Position numbers and translations under genes: made by a program
Part shown: positions 27,707-41,300 of the stretch, piece by piece
How positions within the stretch are numbered: the first letter of the stretch is position 1
How the letters are laid out: each line of letters opens with the position of its first letter
NCBI GenBank assembly: GCA_963693285.1
Contig: OY848921.1
Coordinates: 6,213,229-6,277,228 of the forward strand
Length of the DNA stretch: 64,000 nucleotides
Direction: 5' to 3'
Source of the DNA: Xestospongia muta
Lineage: Eukaryota; Porifera; Demospongiae; Haplosclerida; Petrosiidae
Notes under the pieces: model-generated
Seen by the model: only the letters and a program-made list of their open reading frames with translations
What the model was told of the DNA's origin: nothing
Databases searched by the model: none

Positions 27707-28594
27707 AACCTCGCTATGCGTGGGTGCAAAGCGAGGGTACTGTAGTCTGTCAATGTGTGTGTGTATGTGTTAGTGTGTATGTGTGTGTGTCTGCATTGCC
27801 TATTACCTTTGAACTACTATAACTTGGCAAGCGAAGCCTTAGCAGCTACCAACGTTTAGCAATGAATAGAAAAACATGTGGACTTTACAATAGTAGTATC
27901 AAGAACATTGTCAAGGAAAACAAAAGCTTAAAACTCGCAAAAGAATTTTCAGGCTGCACAGTCAAAGTGCTGTTTCTTGAAAAGTAAAAAACTTAATGTG
28001 GAGATTTTTTAGTATGCTGTAGAGAATCTTAGATGAATACGGATCAGCAAAACAGAAGGCCGTTGGTCGAAGCAATTGTTAGAAAAGTTCTGAAAAGTGT
28101 TTTGTGGACTTGGAGCAAAGTAACGCATTCAGGAAACGTCTCAAAGCACTGAAAAAACTGCTACTAATAGATAATATATTGATTTATATTTGTACTACGG
28201 GACGTTTCCAAAGAATGCTTCATTTTCAAGTTACAATAAATTTTGTATATGAAATATTGAAACTTTTTAAAGCATCATGTAAAGGCTCAGAGAAACGTTC
28301 ATCACGAATCTAGCACTTACTCTTGCTTTGAAATTGAATGATACTATTACTTACTCAGTTACAGCTTCACAGACATGTCAATCAGAGTGTAAAGTACCCA
28401 GTAAATGACAAAGCTTTTTTTCCCTTTGATTGAAGAGAAATGCTGAGTCATCAAACAACAGTTTGTAATGTGCATCATGTGATCCATCAATAATTTGAAT
28501 ATTAATAAATTTTTTGTAATGCTACCTAATAACATCATAGCTGGGCCTAAGCTGGCATAGCATTTACAAATAACTTTAGTGCCTTTCATTCATT
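27707..28594. repeat. Insertion copy 2 in array B
   Basis: Nearly identical to 25919-26797, with a slightly longer TG-rich run and only a few base differences. Its presence inside the same unit context shows that a block of about 1.8 kb of the array was duplicated after the insertion. Confidence 0.85.
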
Positions 28595-31500
28595 TTAATA
28601 ATGTAGTTGTTTATATTAATTAAATTTATTAGGTTTTAATTAAAATCCTTGTTACTATGCGTCTTTCTTCGTTTTTTATGTTCCTATGATGACAAACCTA
28701 TACTCTCATTGTCACAACTATTTATAGTGGGTAAGTATGTACAATGTTAATTCATGTGATCTCATTTGTCTTTTATTTTAATTATGTAATTGTTTATATT
28801 AATTAAATTTATTAGATTTTAATTACAATCCTTGTTACTATGTGTCTTTCTTCGTTTTTTATGTTCCTATGATGACAAACCTATACTCTCATTGTCACAA
28901 CAATTTATAGGAGGTAAGTATGTACAATGTCAATTCATGTGATCTCGTTTTTTTTATTTTAATTATATAGTTGTTTATATTAATTAAAGTTATTATGTTT
29001 TAATTACAATCCTTTTTACTATGTGTCTTTTTTTTTTTTATGTTCCTATGATGACAAACCTATACTTTCATTGTCACAACTATTTATAGGAGGTAAGTAT
29101 GTACAATGTCAATTCTTGTGATGTCATTTGTATTTTAACTTAATTATTTAGTAGTTTATATTAATTAAAGTTATTTGGTTTTAATTACAATCCATTTTAC
29201 TATGTGTCTTTCTTCGTTTTTTATGTTCCTATGATGACAAACCTATACTCTCATTGTCACAACAATTTATAGGAGGTAAGTATGTACAATGTCAATTCAT
29301 GTGATCTCTTTTTTTTTATTTTAATTATATAGTTGTTTATATTAATTAAAGTTATTATGTTTTAATTACAATCCTTTTTACTATGTGTCTTTTTTTGTTT
29401 TTTATGTTCCTATGATGACAAACCTATACTCTCATTGTCACAACTATTTATAGGAGGTAAGTATGTACAGTGTCAATTCATGTGATCTCATTAGTATTTA
29501 TCTTAATTGTGTAGTTGTTTACATAAAGTTATTAACTTATTATGTTTTTAATTACAATCCTTGTTACTATGTGTCTTTCTTCGTTTTTATGTTCCTATGA
29601 TGACAAACCTATACTCTCATTGTCACAACTATTTATAGTGGGTAAGTATGAACAATGTGAATTCGTGTGATCTCATTTGTATTTTATCTTAATTATGTAG
29701 TTCTTTATATTGATTAAAGTTATTAGGTTTTAATTACAACCCTTTTTACTATGTGTCTTTCTTCGTTTTTTATGTTGCTATGATGACAAACCTATACTCT
29801 CATTGTCACAACTATTTATAGACGGTAAGTATGTACAGTGTCAATTCATGTGATCTCATTTCTATTTTATTTTAATTATGTAGTTATTTATATTAATTAA
29901 GTTATTAAGTTTTAATTATAATCCTTGTTACTATTTGTCTTTTTTGTTTTTTATGTTCCTATGATAACAAACATATACTCTCATTGTCACAACTATTTAT
30001 AGAGTGTAAGTATGTACAATGTCAATTCATGTGATCTCATTTGCATTTTATCTTAATTATGTAGTTGTATATATTAATTAAAATTATTAGGTTTAATTAC
30101 AATCCTTGTTACTATGTGTCTTTATTCTTTTTTGTGTTCCTATGATGACAAACCTATACTCTCATTGTCACAACTATTTATAGAGGGTAAGTATGTATAA
30201 TGTCAATTCTTGTGATCTCATTTGTATTTTATCTTAATTATTTAGTAGTTTATATTAATTAAAGTTATTCAGTTTTAATTACAATCCTTTTTACTATGTG
30301 TCTTTCTTCGTTTTTTATGTTCCTATAATGACAAACCTATACTCTCATTGTCACAACTATTTATAGCCGGTAAGTATTTACAATATCAATTCATGTGATC
30401 TCATTTGCATTTTATCTTAATTGTGTAGTTATGTATATATTAATTAAAGTTATTAGGTTTTAATAACAATCCTTGTTACTATGTGTCTTTCTTGTTTTTA
30501 TGTTCCTATGATGACAAACCTATACTCTCATTGTCACAACTATTTATAGTGGGTAAGTATGAACAATGTGAATTCGTGTGATCTCATTTCTATTTTATTT
30601 TAATTATGTAGTTATTTTTATTAATTAAGTTATTAAGTTTTAATTATAATCCTTTTTACTATGTGTCTTTCTTCGTTTTTATGTTCCTATGATGACAAAC
30701 CTATACTCTCATTGTCACAACTATTTATAGCGGGTAAGTATGAACAATGTCAATTCATGTGATCTCATTTGCATTTTATCTTAATTATGTAGTTGTATAT
30801 ATTAATTAAAGTTATTAGGTTTTAATTACAATCCTTTTTACTATGTTTCTTTCTTCGTATTTTATGTTCCTATGATGACAAACCTATACTCTCATTGTCA
30901 CAACTATTTATAGCCGGTAAGTATTTACAATATCAATTCATGTTATCTCATTTGCATTTTATCTTAATTGTGTAGTTATATATATTAATTAAAGTTATTA
31001 GGTTTTAATTACAATCCTTGTTACTATGTGTCTTTCTTGTTTTTATGTTCCTATGATGACAAACCTATACTCTCATTGTCACAACTATTTATAGCCGGTA
31101 AGTATGTACAATGTCAATTCATGTGATCTTATTTGCATGTTATTTTAATTATGTAGTTGTTTATATTAATTAAAGTTATTAGGTTTAATTACAATCCTTG
31201 TTACTATGTGTCTTTCTTCTTTTTTATGTTCCTATGATGACAAACCTATACTCTCATTGTCACAACAATTTATAGAAGGTAAGTATGTACAGTGTCAATT
31301 CATGTGATCTCATTTCTATTTTATTTTAATTATGTAGTTATTTATATTAATTAAGTTATTAAGTTTTAATTATAATCCTTTTTACTATGTGTCTTTCTTC
31401 GTTTTTATGTTCCTATGATGACAAACCTATACTTTCATTGTCACAACTATTTATAGCGAGTAAGTATGAACAATGTGAATTCGTGTGATCTCATTTGTAT

Positions 31501-34500
31501 TTTATCTTAATTATGTAGTTGTTTATATTAATTAAAGTTATTAGGTTTTAATTACAATCCTTTTTACTATGTGTCTTTCTTCGTTTTTTATGTTCCTATG
31601 ATGACAAACCTATACTCTCATTGTCACAACTATTTATAGGAGGTAAGTATTTACAATATCAATTCATGTGATCTCATTTGTATTTATCTTAATTGTGTAG
31701 TTGTTTACATAAAGTTATTAACTTATTATGTTTTTAATTACAATCCTTGTTACTATGTGTTTTTCTTCATTTTTTATGTTCTTATGATGACAAACCTATA
31801 CTTTCATTGTCACAACTATTTATAGTGGGTAAGTATGAACAATGTGAATTCGTGTGATCTCATTTGTATTTTATCTTAATTATGTAGTTGTTTATATTGA
31901 TTAAAGTTATTAGGTTTTAATTACTATGTGTCTTTCTTCGTTTTTTATGTTCCTGTGATGACAAACCTATACTCTCATTGTCACAACTATTTATAGCTGG
32001 TAAGTATGTATAATATCAATTCATGTGATCTCATTTGTATTTATCTTAATTGTGTAATTGTTTACATTAATTAAAGTTATTAACTTATTATGTTTTTAAT
32101 TACAATCCTTGTTACTATGTGTCTTTTTTTGTTCCTATGATGACAAAACCTATACTCTCATTGTCACAACTATTTATAGCCGGTAAGTATTTACAATATC
32201 AATTCATGTGATCTCATTTCTATTTTATTTTAATTATGTAGTTATTTATATTAATTAAGTTATTAAGTTTTAATTATAATCCTTTTTACTATGTGTCTTT
32301 CTTCGTTTTTATGTTCCTATGATGACAAACCTATACTCTCATTGTCACAACTATTTATAGCCGGTAAGTATGTACAATGTCAATTCATGTGATCTCATTT
32401 GCATTTTATTTTAATTATGTAGTTGTTTATATAAGTTAAAGTTATTAGGTTTTAATTACAATCCTTGTTACTATATGTCTTTATTCTTTTTTATCTTCCT
32501 ATGATGACAAACCTATACTCTCATTGTCACAACTATTTATAGCTGGTAAGTATATACAATATCAATTCTTGTGATCTCATTTGTATTTTATCTTAATTAT
32601 TTAGTAGTTTATATTAATTAAAGTTATTAGGTTTTAATTACAATCCTTTTTACTATGTGTCTTTCTTCGTTTTTTATGTTCCTATGATGACAAACCTATA
32701 CTCTCATTGTCACAACTATTTATAGCCGGTAAGTATTTACAATATCAATTCATGTTATCTCATTTGCATTTTATCTTAATTGTGTAGTTATATATATTAA
32801 TTAAAGTTATTATGTTTTAATTGCAATCCTTGTTACTATGTGTCTTTCTTTGTTTTTTATGTTCCTATGATGACAAACCTGTACTCTCATTGTCACAACT
32901 ATTTATAGCCGGTAAGTATGTACAATGTCAATTCATGTGATCTCATTTGCATTTTATTTTAATTATGTACTTGTTTATATAAGTTAAAGTTATTAGGTTT
33001 TAATTACAATCCTTGTTACTATGTGTCTTTCTTGTTTTTATGTTCCTATGATGACAAACCTATACTCTCATTGTCACAACTATTTATAGTGGGTAAGTAT
33101 GAACAATGTGAATTCGTGTGATCTCATTTCTATTTTATTTTAATTATGTAGTTATTTTTATTAATTAAGTTATTAAGTTTTAATTATAATCCTTGTTACT
33201 ATGTGTTTTTATTCTTTTTTGTGTTCCTATGATGACAAACCTATACTCTCATTGTCACAACTATTTATAGAGGGTAAGTATGTATAATGTCAATTCTTGT
33301 GATCTCATTTGTATTTTATCTTAATTATTTAGTAGTTTATATTAATTAAAGTTATTCGGTTTTAATTACAATCCTTTTTACTATGTGTCTTTCTTCGTTT
33401 TTTATGTTGCTATGATGACAAACCTATACTCTCATTGTCACAACTATTTATAGCCGGTAAGTATTTACAATATCAATTCATGTGATCTCATTTGCATTTT
33501 ATCTTAATTATGTAGTTGTTTATATTAATTAAAGTTATTAGGTTTTATTACAATCCTTGTTACTATGTGTTTTTCTTCTTTTTTATGTTCCTATGATGAC
33601 AAACCTGTACTCTCATTGTCACAACTATTTATAGCCGGTAAGTATGTACAATGTCAATTCATGTGATCTCATTTGCATTTTATTTTAATTATGTACTTGT
33701 TTATATAAGTTAAGGTTATTAGGTTTTAATTACAATCCTTGTTACTATGTGTCTTTATTCTTTTTTGTGTTCCTATGATGACAAACCTATACTCTCATTG
33801 TCACAACTATTTATAGAGGGTAAGTATGTATAATGTCAATTCTTGTGATCTCATTTGTATTTTATCTTAATTATTTAGTAGATTATATTAATTAAAGTTA
33901 TTCGGTTTTAATTGCAATCCTTTTTACTATGTGTCTTTCTTCGTTTTTTATGTTCCTATGATGACAAACCTATACTCTCATTGTCACAACTATTTATAGC
34001 CGGTAAGTGTTTACAATATCAATTCATGTGATCTCATTTGCATTTTATCTTAATTGTGTAGTTATATATATTAATTAAAGTTATTAGGTTTTAATTACAA
34101 TCCTTGTTACTATGTGTCTTTCTTGTTTTTATGTTCCTATGATGACAAACCTATACTCTCATTGTCACAACTATTTATAGCCGGTAAGTATGTAGAATGT
34201 CAATTCATGTGATCTCATTTGCATTTTATTTTAATTATGTAGTTGTTTATATTAATTAAAGTTATTAGGTTTTAATTACAATCCTTGTTACTATATGTCT
34301 TTATTCTTTTTTATCTTCCTATGATGACAAACCTATACTCTCATTGTCACAACTATTTATAGAAGGTAAGTATTTACAATATCAATTCATGTGATCTCAT
34401 TTGCATTTTATCTTAATTGTGTAGTTATATATATTAATTAAAGTTATTAGGTTTTAATTACAATCCTTGTTACTATGTGTCTTTCTTGTTTTTATGTTCC

Positions 34501-36556
34501 TATGATGACAAACCTATACTCTCATTGTCACAACTATTTATAGCCGGTAAGTATGTACAATGTCAATTCATGTGATCTCATTTGCATTTTATTTTAATTA
34601 TGTACTTGTTTATATAAGTTAAAGTTATTAGGTTTTAATTACAATCCTTGTTACTATATGTCTTTATTCTTTTTTATCTTCCTATGATGACAAACCTATA
34701 CTCTCATTGTCACGACTATTTATAGAAGGTAAGTATGTACAATATCAATTCATGTGATGTCATTTACATTTTATCTTAATTATGTAGTTGTTTATATTAA
34801 TTAAAGTTATTAGGTTTTAATTACAATCTTTGTTACTTTGTGTCTTTCTTTGTTTTTTATCTTCCTATGATGACAAACCTATACTCTCATTGTCACAACT
34901 ATTTATAGCCGGTAAGTATGTACAATGTCAATTCATGTGATCTCATTTGCATTTTATTTTAATTATGTAGTTGTTTATATTAATTAAAGTTATTAGGTTT
35001 TAATTACAATCCTTGTTACTATGTGTCTTTCTTCTTTTTTTATGTTCCTATGATGACAAACCTGTACTCTCATTGTCACAACTATTTATAGCCGGTAAGT
35101 ATGTACAATGTTAATTCATGTGATCTCATTTGAATTTTATCTTAATTACGTAGTTGTTTATATTAATTAAAGTTATTAGGTTTTAATTACAATCCTTGTT
35201 ACTATGTGTCTTTCTTGTTTTTATGTTCCTATGATGACAAACCTATACTCTCATTGTCACAGCTATTTATAGGAGGTAAGTATGTAGAATGTCAATTCAT
35301 GTGATCTCATTTGCATTTTATTTTAATTATGTAGTTGTTTATATTAATTAAAGTTTTTAGGTTTAATTACAATCCTTGTTACTATGTTTTTTCTTCTTTT
35401 TTATGTTCCTATGATGAAAAACCTATACTGTCATTGTCACAACTATTTGTAGGAGGTAAGTATGAACAATGTCAATTCATGTGATCTCATTTGCATTTTA
35501 TCTTAATTATGTAGTTGTTTATATTAATTAAAATTATTAGGTTTATTTACAATCCTTGTTACTATGTGTCTTTCTTCTTTTTTTATGTTCCTATGATGAC
35601 AAACCTGTACTCTCATTGTCACAACTATTTATAGCCGGTAAGTATGTACAATGTCAATTCATGTGATCTCATTTGCATTTTATTTTAATTATGTAGTTGT
35701 TTATATTAATTAAAGTTATTAGGTTTTAATTACAATCCTTGTTACTATGTGTCTTTCTTCTTTTTTTATGTTCCTATGATGACAAACCTGTACTCTCATT
35801 GTCACAACTATTTATAGCCGGTAAGTATGTACAATGTTAATTCATGTGATCTCATTTGAATTTTATCTTAATTACATAGTTGTTTATATTAATTAAAGTT
35901 AATAGGTTTTAATTACAATCCTTGTTAATATGTGTCTTTCTTGTTTTTATGTTCCTATGATGACAAACCTATACTCTCATTGTCACAACTATTTATAGTG
36001 GGTAAGTATGTACAATGTCAATTCATGTGATCTCATTTGCATTTTATTTTAATTATGTAGTTGTTTATATTAATTAAATTTTTTAGGTTTAATTACAATC
36101 CTTGTTACTATGTTTTTTCTTCTTTTTTATGTTCCTATGATGACAAACCTATACTCTCATTGTCACAACTATTTATAGCCGGTAAGTATGTACAATGTCA
36201 ATTCATGTGATCTCATTTGCATTTTATTTTAATTATGTACTTGTTTATATAAGTTAAAGTTATTAGGTTTTAATTACAATCCTTGTTACTATATGTCTTT
36301 ATTCTTTTTTATCTTCCTATGATGACAAACCTATACTCTCATTGTCACGACTATTTATAGAAGGTAAGTATGTACAATATCAATTCATGTGATGTCATTT
36401 ACATTTTATCTTAATTATGTAGTTGTTTATATTAATTAAAGTTATTAGGTTTTAATTACAATCTTTGTTACTTTGTGTCTTTCTTTGTTTTTTATCTTCC
36501 TATGATGACAAACCTATACTCTCATTGTCACAACTATTTATAGCTGGTAATTATGT

Positions 36557-37859
36557 ACAATGTTAATTCATGTAAAGGTGCAAAATTTGGCAATGACATA
36601 AAAAAATTTAGCACTATAAATTTTTTCTAGCTAACTGGCTGCCTAAAAAGCTTGAAAGTTAGACTGACATTTTAAAAAAGCACAGGCAAGATGGAAGATT
36701 TGATCACTACAGTAATTTACTAATAAGATATGGGAATTTTCATAGAAATGCTTTATTTAGAAGTTATTGAGTCAACACACAGCCACTTGCAAACACACAA
36801 CTATTAGTAACACACCTGTAAAATTAAACGTTTGGCAGTCCTATGGTTTTTATCACCATATACCACATCCATTAATTTCTATTTAGTAAGTTCTCAGGTA
36901 GTGGTAGTATGACCAACTAAAATCATTCAGTATAATTTAGCCACTACTACTGCAAATGTTCTGCACTTTAGTGCTATTTTCTTTGTCAATTATTGAACTA
37001 AGCTTTGCTTATGTCTTTTATATTTTTATTTAAAAACACCTTTCTGACCATTTGATGATAATATGTTCTTATCAGTTATTTACTAATTTACAGGATTTAC
37101 AAATTTAAATTTACAAAATTGATTTGTTTATTTTTTATGTCAATGATTTACCTGCTAATATCAAATGGAACATATACATGTATAGAGGGATGATGAAAGA
37201 GGTAAACTATTTCCATATACTTAATATAACATTATAGTGCTAGGAGATATAACAATACAACACAAACTAATTCTATACTGTTGTCAGATCACTTCTCAAG
37301 TCATTTTTGTAAAATATTTGAAGAAACCATGCCTTAACTGTTTTATATGATGTGCAGACAAATTAAAGACACTTCATGAGGTTATTAAGAAGTGTCAAAC
37401 TATATAGGTAATTTTTATTGCAGTTTATATTTCTGTGATCATCTCACAATGTTCAAAGAATAAATGACATGACTAATCAACATTATACCATGGCGTTCAA
37501 AAGATCAGAGTTCAGCCACCCAAGTAGAAGTTGCATTTTTTGAGTTTATTTAAATTAACCACAGCTGCTTGTGTAGTGTTTCTGTGCTGTTACAGTTATT
37601 TTTGAAGAGAAAGCTTAACACAGGGAATGGTATAGTTTTGGCAAACAGAACAATTGTAAAAATCACATCCCACATACTTCAATTATTGACACCAGTTCAA
37701 AACTTTTAAACAGAACTGGTAGAAACATTATATGAAAGTATCAATTGTGATATCATTGCAGTATTTAGAAAGACAGCAATATCATAAAAACTATTTTTCT
37801 TCTGAAATATGGATTTTTTTATTTTCAATATGGTTTATATAACATTGACTGTGCTTTAT

Positions 37860-37903
<44 letters not shown>

Positions 37904-37925
37904 GCATGCATGCGTACATATATAC

Positions 37926-37987
<62 letters not shown>

Positions 37988-38007
37988 ATGTATGTATGTA
38001 TGTGTGC

Positions 38008-38052
<45 letters not shown>

Positions 38053-38366
38053 TATGTATATATACATATATATATAAGTAGCAATAAAGTATTGTCAAGC
38101 CTTGAAGTGAACATGTGTATAGTCATCAAATAATGCCACCTATATTTTACAATATTTAAGCTCAGATCTATATTACACATTGTATTTGTTGTAGATATTT
38201 CTGACATTTTGTCAAAGGTTCATAGTGAGTATAATTAAATAATGTACTAGCAAAGAATAAATATTTGTAATTTGAATGAAGCCATTCATTTTGCATATTG
38301 TGACAGATATTACTGAAATGTTTTCTTTTTTGTTATTTACTGATTTTTTTCTTTTTTTCCATTCAG
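36557..38366. other. Spacer between array B and the CARD exons
   Basis: It contains stretches homologous to 6600-6700, 43940-44000 and 59580-59720 (for example around CCACTTGCAAACACA at 36781). Near 37190-37205 there is a possible mini-exon end ATGAAAGAGGTAAA like the one at 7770 and 60095. No coding exon was proven. Confidence 0.4.
37859..38078. repeat. Compound microsatellite TA / TG / GTAT
   Basis: Runs of (TA)n, CATG repeats, (TG)n, (TATG)n and (TA)n in that order. The open frames seen here on both strands are products of the repeat and are not genes. Confidence 0.97.
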
Positions 38367-41300
38367 GTACATCTATTACTTATGATAGAAGTGTAAAGCG
38401 TAAAGCTGAAGGTGAGTATTAACTTAATGCAACACTTTTTTTATTTATGTTTTGTCCCTTCACTGTAGATGATACTCTAAACTGTGAAATATGTAGAAGA
38501 ACATTAGTTCAATGTACTGATACTATTGTTCAGTCAAATATTGAACCCATTTCCTTAGCAAGGAAACTGTATTCAAAAGAAATTATTTCTGAGGACGTTT
38601 ACAAAATTGTTAAAGACAAGAAAACAAGAGATACTAATGCAGATCGTCTTGACTATATTCTTGATGATCTAAAGGATCGTGTCAAATACAATTCTAGTGC
38701 CTTCATTATTTTTCTAGATATTTTGAGAGATGATAGTTTAAAACAACAAGACTTAGCTGACAAAATAATGTCAAAATATAAAGGTATGATATATTAAATG
38801 CTTGCTGTAATAATTACTCTTTTTTCTTTTAGAACTGGTTACACCAAAGTAAAAAAGCAAAAAGAGATTGTTTTCATTTTACTAGTAAACAACATTAAAC
38901 ACACTTTACACATTATAAGCACATTTGTAATCATAATGTTTAGTTTGTTATTGTCGAGTTTGTATAATTTCTTACACTAAAAATGTTAAATGCTCCAATT
39001 AAAATTATAATGTGTTTATTTTGATAATACATTATGACATTATTTCTATAATTGTTTATACTTCTATACTAATTCTTTGATTCATTAAGATTTAAATTTA
39101 AAATGTAGCACATTCACATACAGACTAAAGTGAACATATCCTGAAGAGGTTACTTTTTTTCTATAAAAATTGTGTGAAGAATGTGTGATGACAATAACTT
39201 GCACTAAACTTTTGCTAATGATGAAGACGAAAGAGTTGACAGAAGATTGGTGCTGATTGTAGTAGGTAACAATATTTGGCTTTGATGTAAGTACTTATCT
39301 TTTTCGTTCCAAAGCTAGATATATGTTATGGCCCATTTGCAAATCTAGCCAGTATATATGTGAGCTGTTTGGTTCAATTTCAAGCTGTTTTGCTTGCTTG
39401 CTTTTAAGCTGGCTATAGCAAATGTCAGAAATCTTTGCCACCCTTACTTCCAACTTTCAAAGGAGATCCCAACGAAGCTCTACCAAGTTATTGTAATCAA
39501 ACTGCCCACTATATATCACTTTTAGCACAAAGTTTGTACCTCCTTGTTTCTTCACATGTTTCATTAACTCTATGACTAGTAATCCATCTTATGAGCTTAT
39601 GTTTGTATGTGGTATATGTCACTGCTGAGGAAAGAGTCTGGTTTAAAGGATGGAACATACCAGAAGAGGTACAGTTCAAGAGAGTTTATTATAATGCCTC
39701 AATATATTCTTTATAGATAGTAGTATCTCTTGAATTGTCATCACCTCCTGTAACCATGGTTCAAGTACTACTGGTCAAATTTATAAGCAAGAGTCTCTTG
39801 AAAGTCAAAATAGTAAGTTAGTCTATGCATGTGAACCTTCATGCACCCATTATAACTTATGATAAATACATGTACATAATCAGATTAATGTTTTGTGGTC
39901 TTAATTAGTTTGAACATGTGTATTGTCATCAAATAATACCACCTATATTGCACGATATATAAGCTCAGAATTATATTGATGCATATTGTATTTATTTCTG
40001 ACATTTTGTCAAAGGTTCTTATTTTTAAAGATGCTCTCTCTTTACTCATTCGTATTATGGATCAGTGGTATATATTGGTTGTGCTTTAGCCATCAATTCT
40101 AGCAAGCTTGATAGTTTACAACAAAGTAATGAAGCAGTTACAATGAAGCTCTCTAGAGTCATCACATATTGGCTAAGAGAAAAAGCTAGTACAGCTACAT
40201 GGAAAGAGCTACTTTATAGGCTGTGAAGGTAACATTGTAGATAATCGTCAAGTTGGTGAGGATATTCGTCAGTTTCTGACAAACCAGTATACTTCAAAGG
40301 AGGTATGTTATTTGAGGTAATGCTATGGAGTTTATGTAAAGGATTTCTTATTGTATGTGATTTTCAAAGCCACCAAACAAAATTAATCCACATTAAGTAA
40401 CTGCCAATGGATATTATAATCAATGAATGTAATTAATGCTACTGCAAGCATCAAAATAATCTAAGATGTTTTTATGATCATAATCTTGTTTATATCTATA
40501 CAGATTTTCTATTAGCAAGATGTGTAAACATAAACATTTAGGTTAATGCTTAAATACATTTTGTCCCCTTTAAACTGAAGGACCAGTCATTTTTAATTTT
40601 ATGGTATGTAATATAACAATGTTATATTAGTACTCAAGTAAGTGTAAGCAATAACTTAAATGATACAAAATTATTAGTCATATTAATGAATGAAAGGATG
40701 GAGATATATACAAGTAAAGGGCACTAAAATAAAAGTTTCCACAGAAAGCCATTTCTTATGAATAATTAATAAATGAAAGTTTTGGCTCCATAGCCTGCAC
40801 TTGAATCTCATCATATACTTTAGCTATAATCAAAAGAACTAAGATACACATTGTTGTAAGTATAGGTTACACTATAGTTTAATATTTATAGTAATAAAAC
40901 AAGTAATATACAGTGTAAAACAGTGTTATTTTATGGTAAGAAAATTTTTTCTCTACAGGAAGAGAACATCAGTGACAATTCTTAGCACATAATTATCATA
41001 CAGGATACCACATATTTGGCAAATAAATGTTGTGCATAACAATTTTGTATGATAACATTGTTCCCTTTTATCTGCAAAATTATTAATTCTATCTTTGAAA
41101 TATGCAATCAAAATAAAAAGTGGGTGTTTGTTAAAGACTGTTATAAGTGAAATGATTTGCAAAAGATAATATACAGTGGCCAGATTTCCAGTGCAATGAT
41201 ACATGCATTGCTAAATTACTTTGTGGACACCCATTAGCTCCATATTTCCATAACCTACTTACATCTTTTATCTGTATGCTTCCATTTTATAGATTCTCAA

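Larger units (their letters stand above)
25490..36556. repeat. Tandem array B, about 182-bp units
   Basis: About 52 units by eye. The typical unit contains TTAATTACAATCCTTGTTAC, ATGTGTCTTTCTTC, TTCCTATGATGACAAACC, TCTCATTGTCACAACTATTTATAG in two parts, then three bases, then GTAAGTATGTACAATGTCAA. My tally of the three bases is CCG 18, GAG 12, TGG 7, AAG 4, AGG 3, CTG 3, and one each of ATG, ACG, CGG, AGT and CGA. Two positions vary freely inside an otherwise strongly conserved block. The array belongs to the same family as array A: the ends ACTATTTATAG and GTAAGT, and the following GTCAATT-ATGTGATC, are shared. Two copies of a 0.9-kb insertion interrupt it. The last unit (about 36542) has GTAATT instead of GTAAGT. 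Confidence 0.95.

Noticed and set aside
26303..28313. Two identical 69-codon frames (26303-26512 and 28104-28313) and their 76-codon antisense partners
   Set aside because: They lie in the duplicated 0.9-kb insertion. Identity is explained by recent duplication, and the sequence shows no known domain or codon pattern.
337..36556. Regular direct repeats resembling a CRISPR array
   Set aside because: Units of about 180-200 bp are repeated throughout, with no short repeat plus unique spacer pattern and no cas genes; the genome is eukaryotic.
37791..38207. Several open frames on both strands with His/Thr/Ile/Tyr/Val runs
   Set aside because: They are translations of the TA/TG/GTAT microsatellite.
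38798..38980. 60-codon frame with a hydrophobic stretch after the CARD exon
   Set aside because: It follows directly in the intron after a good donor (AAAG then GTATGA at 38784) and is AT-driven.
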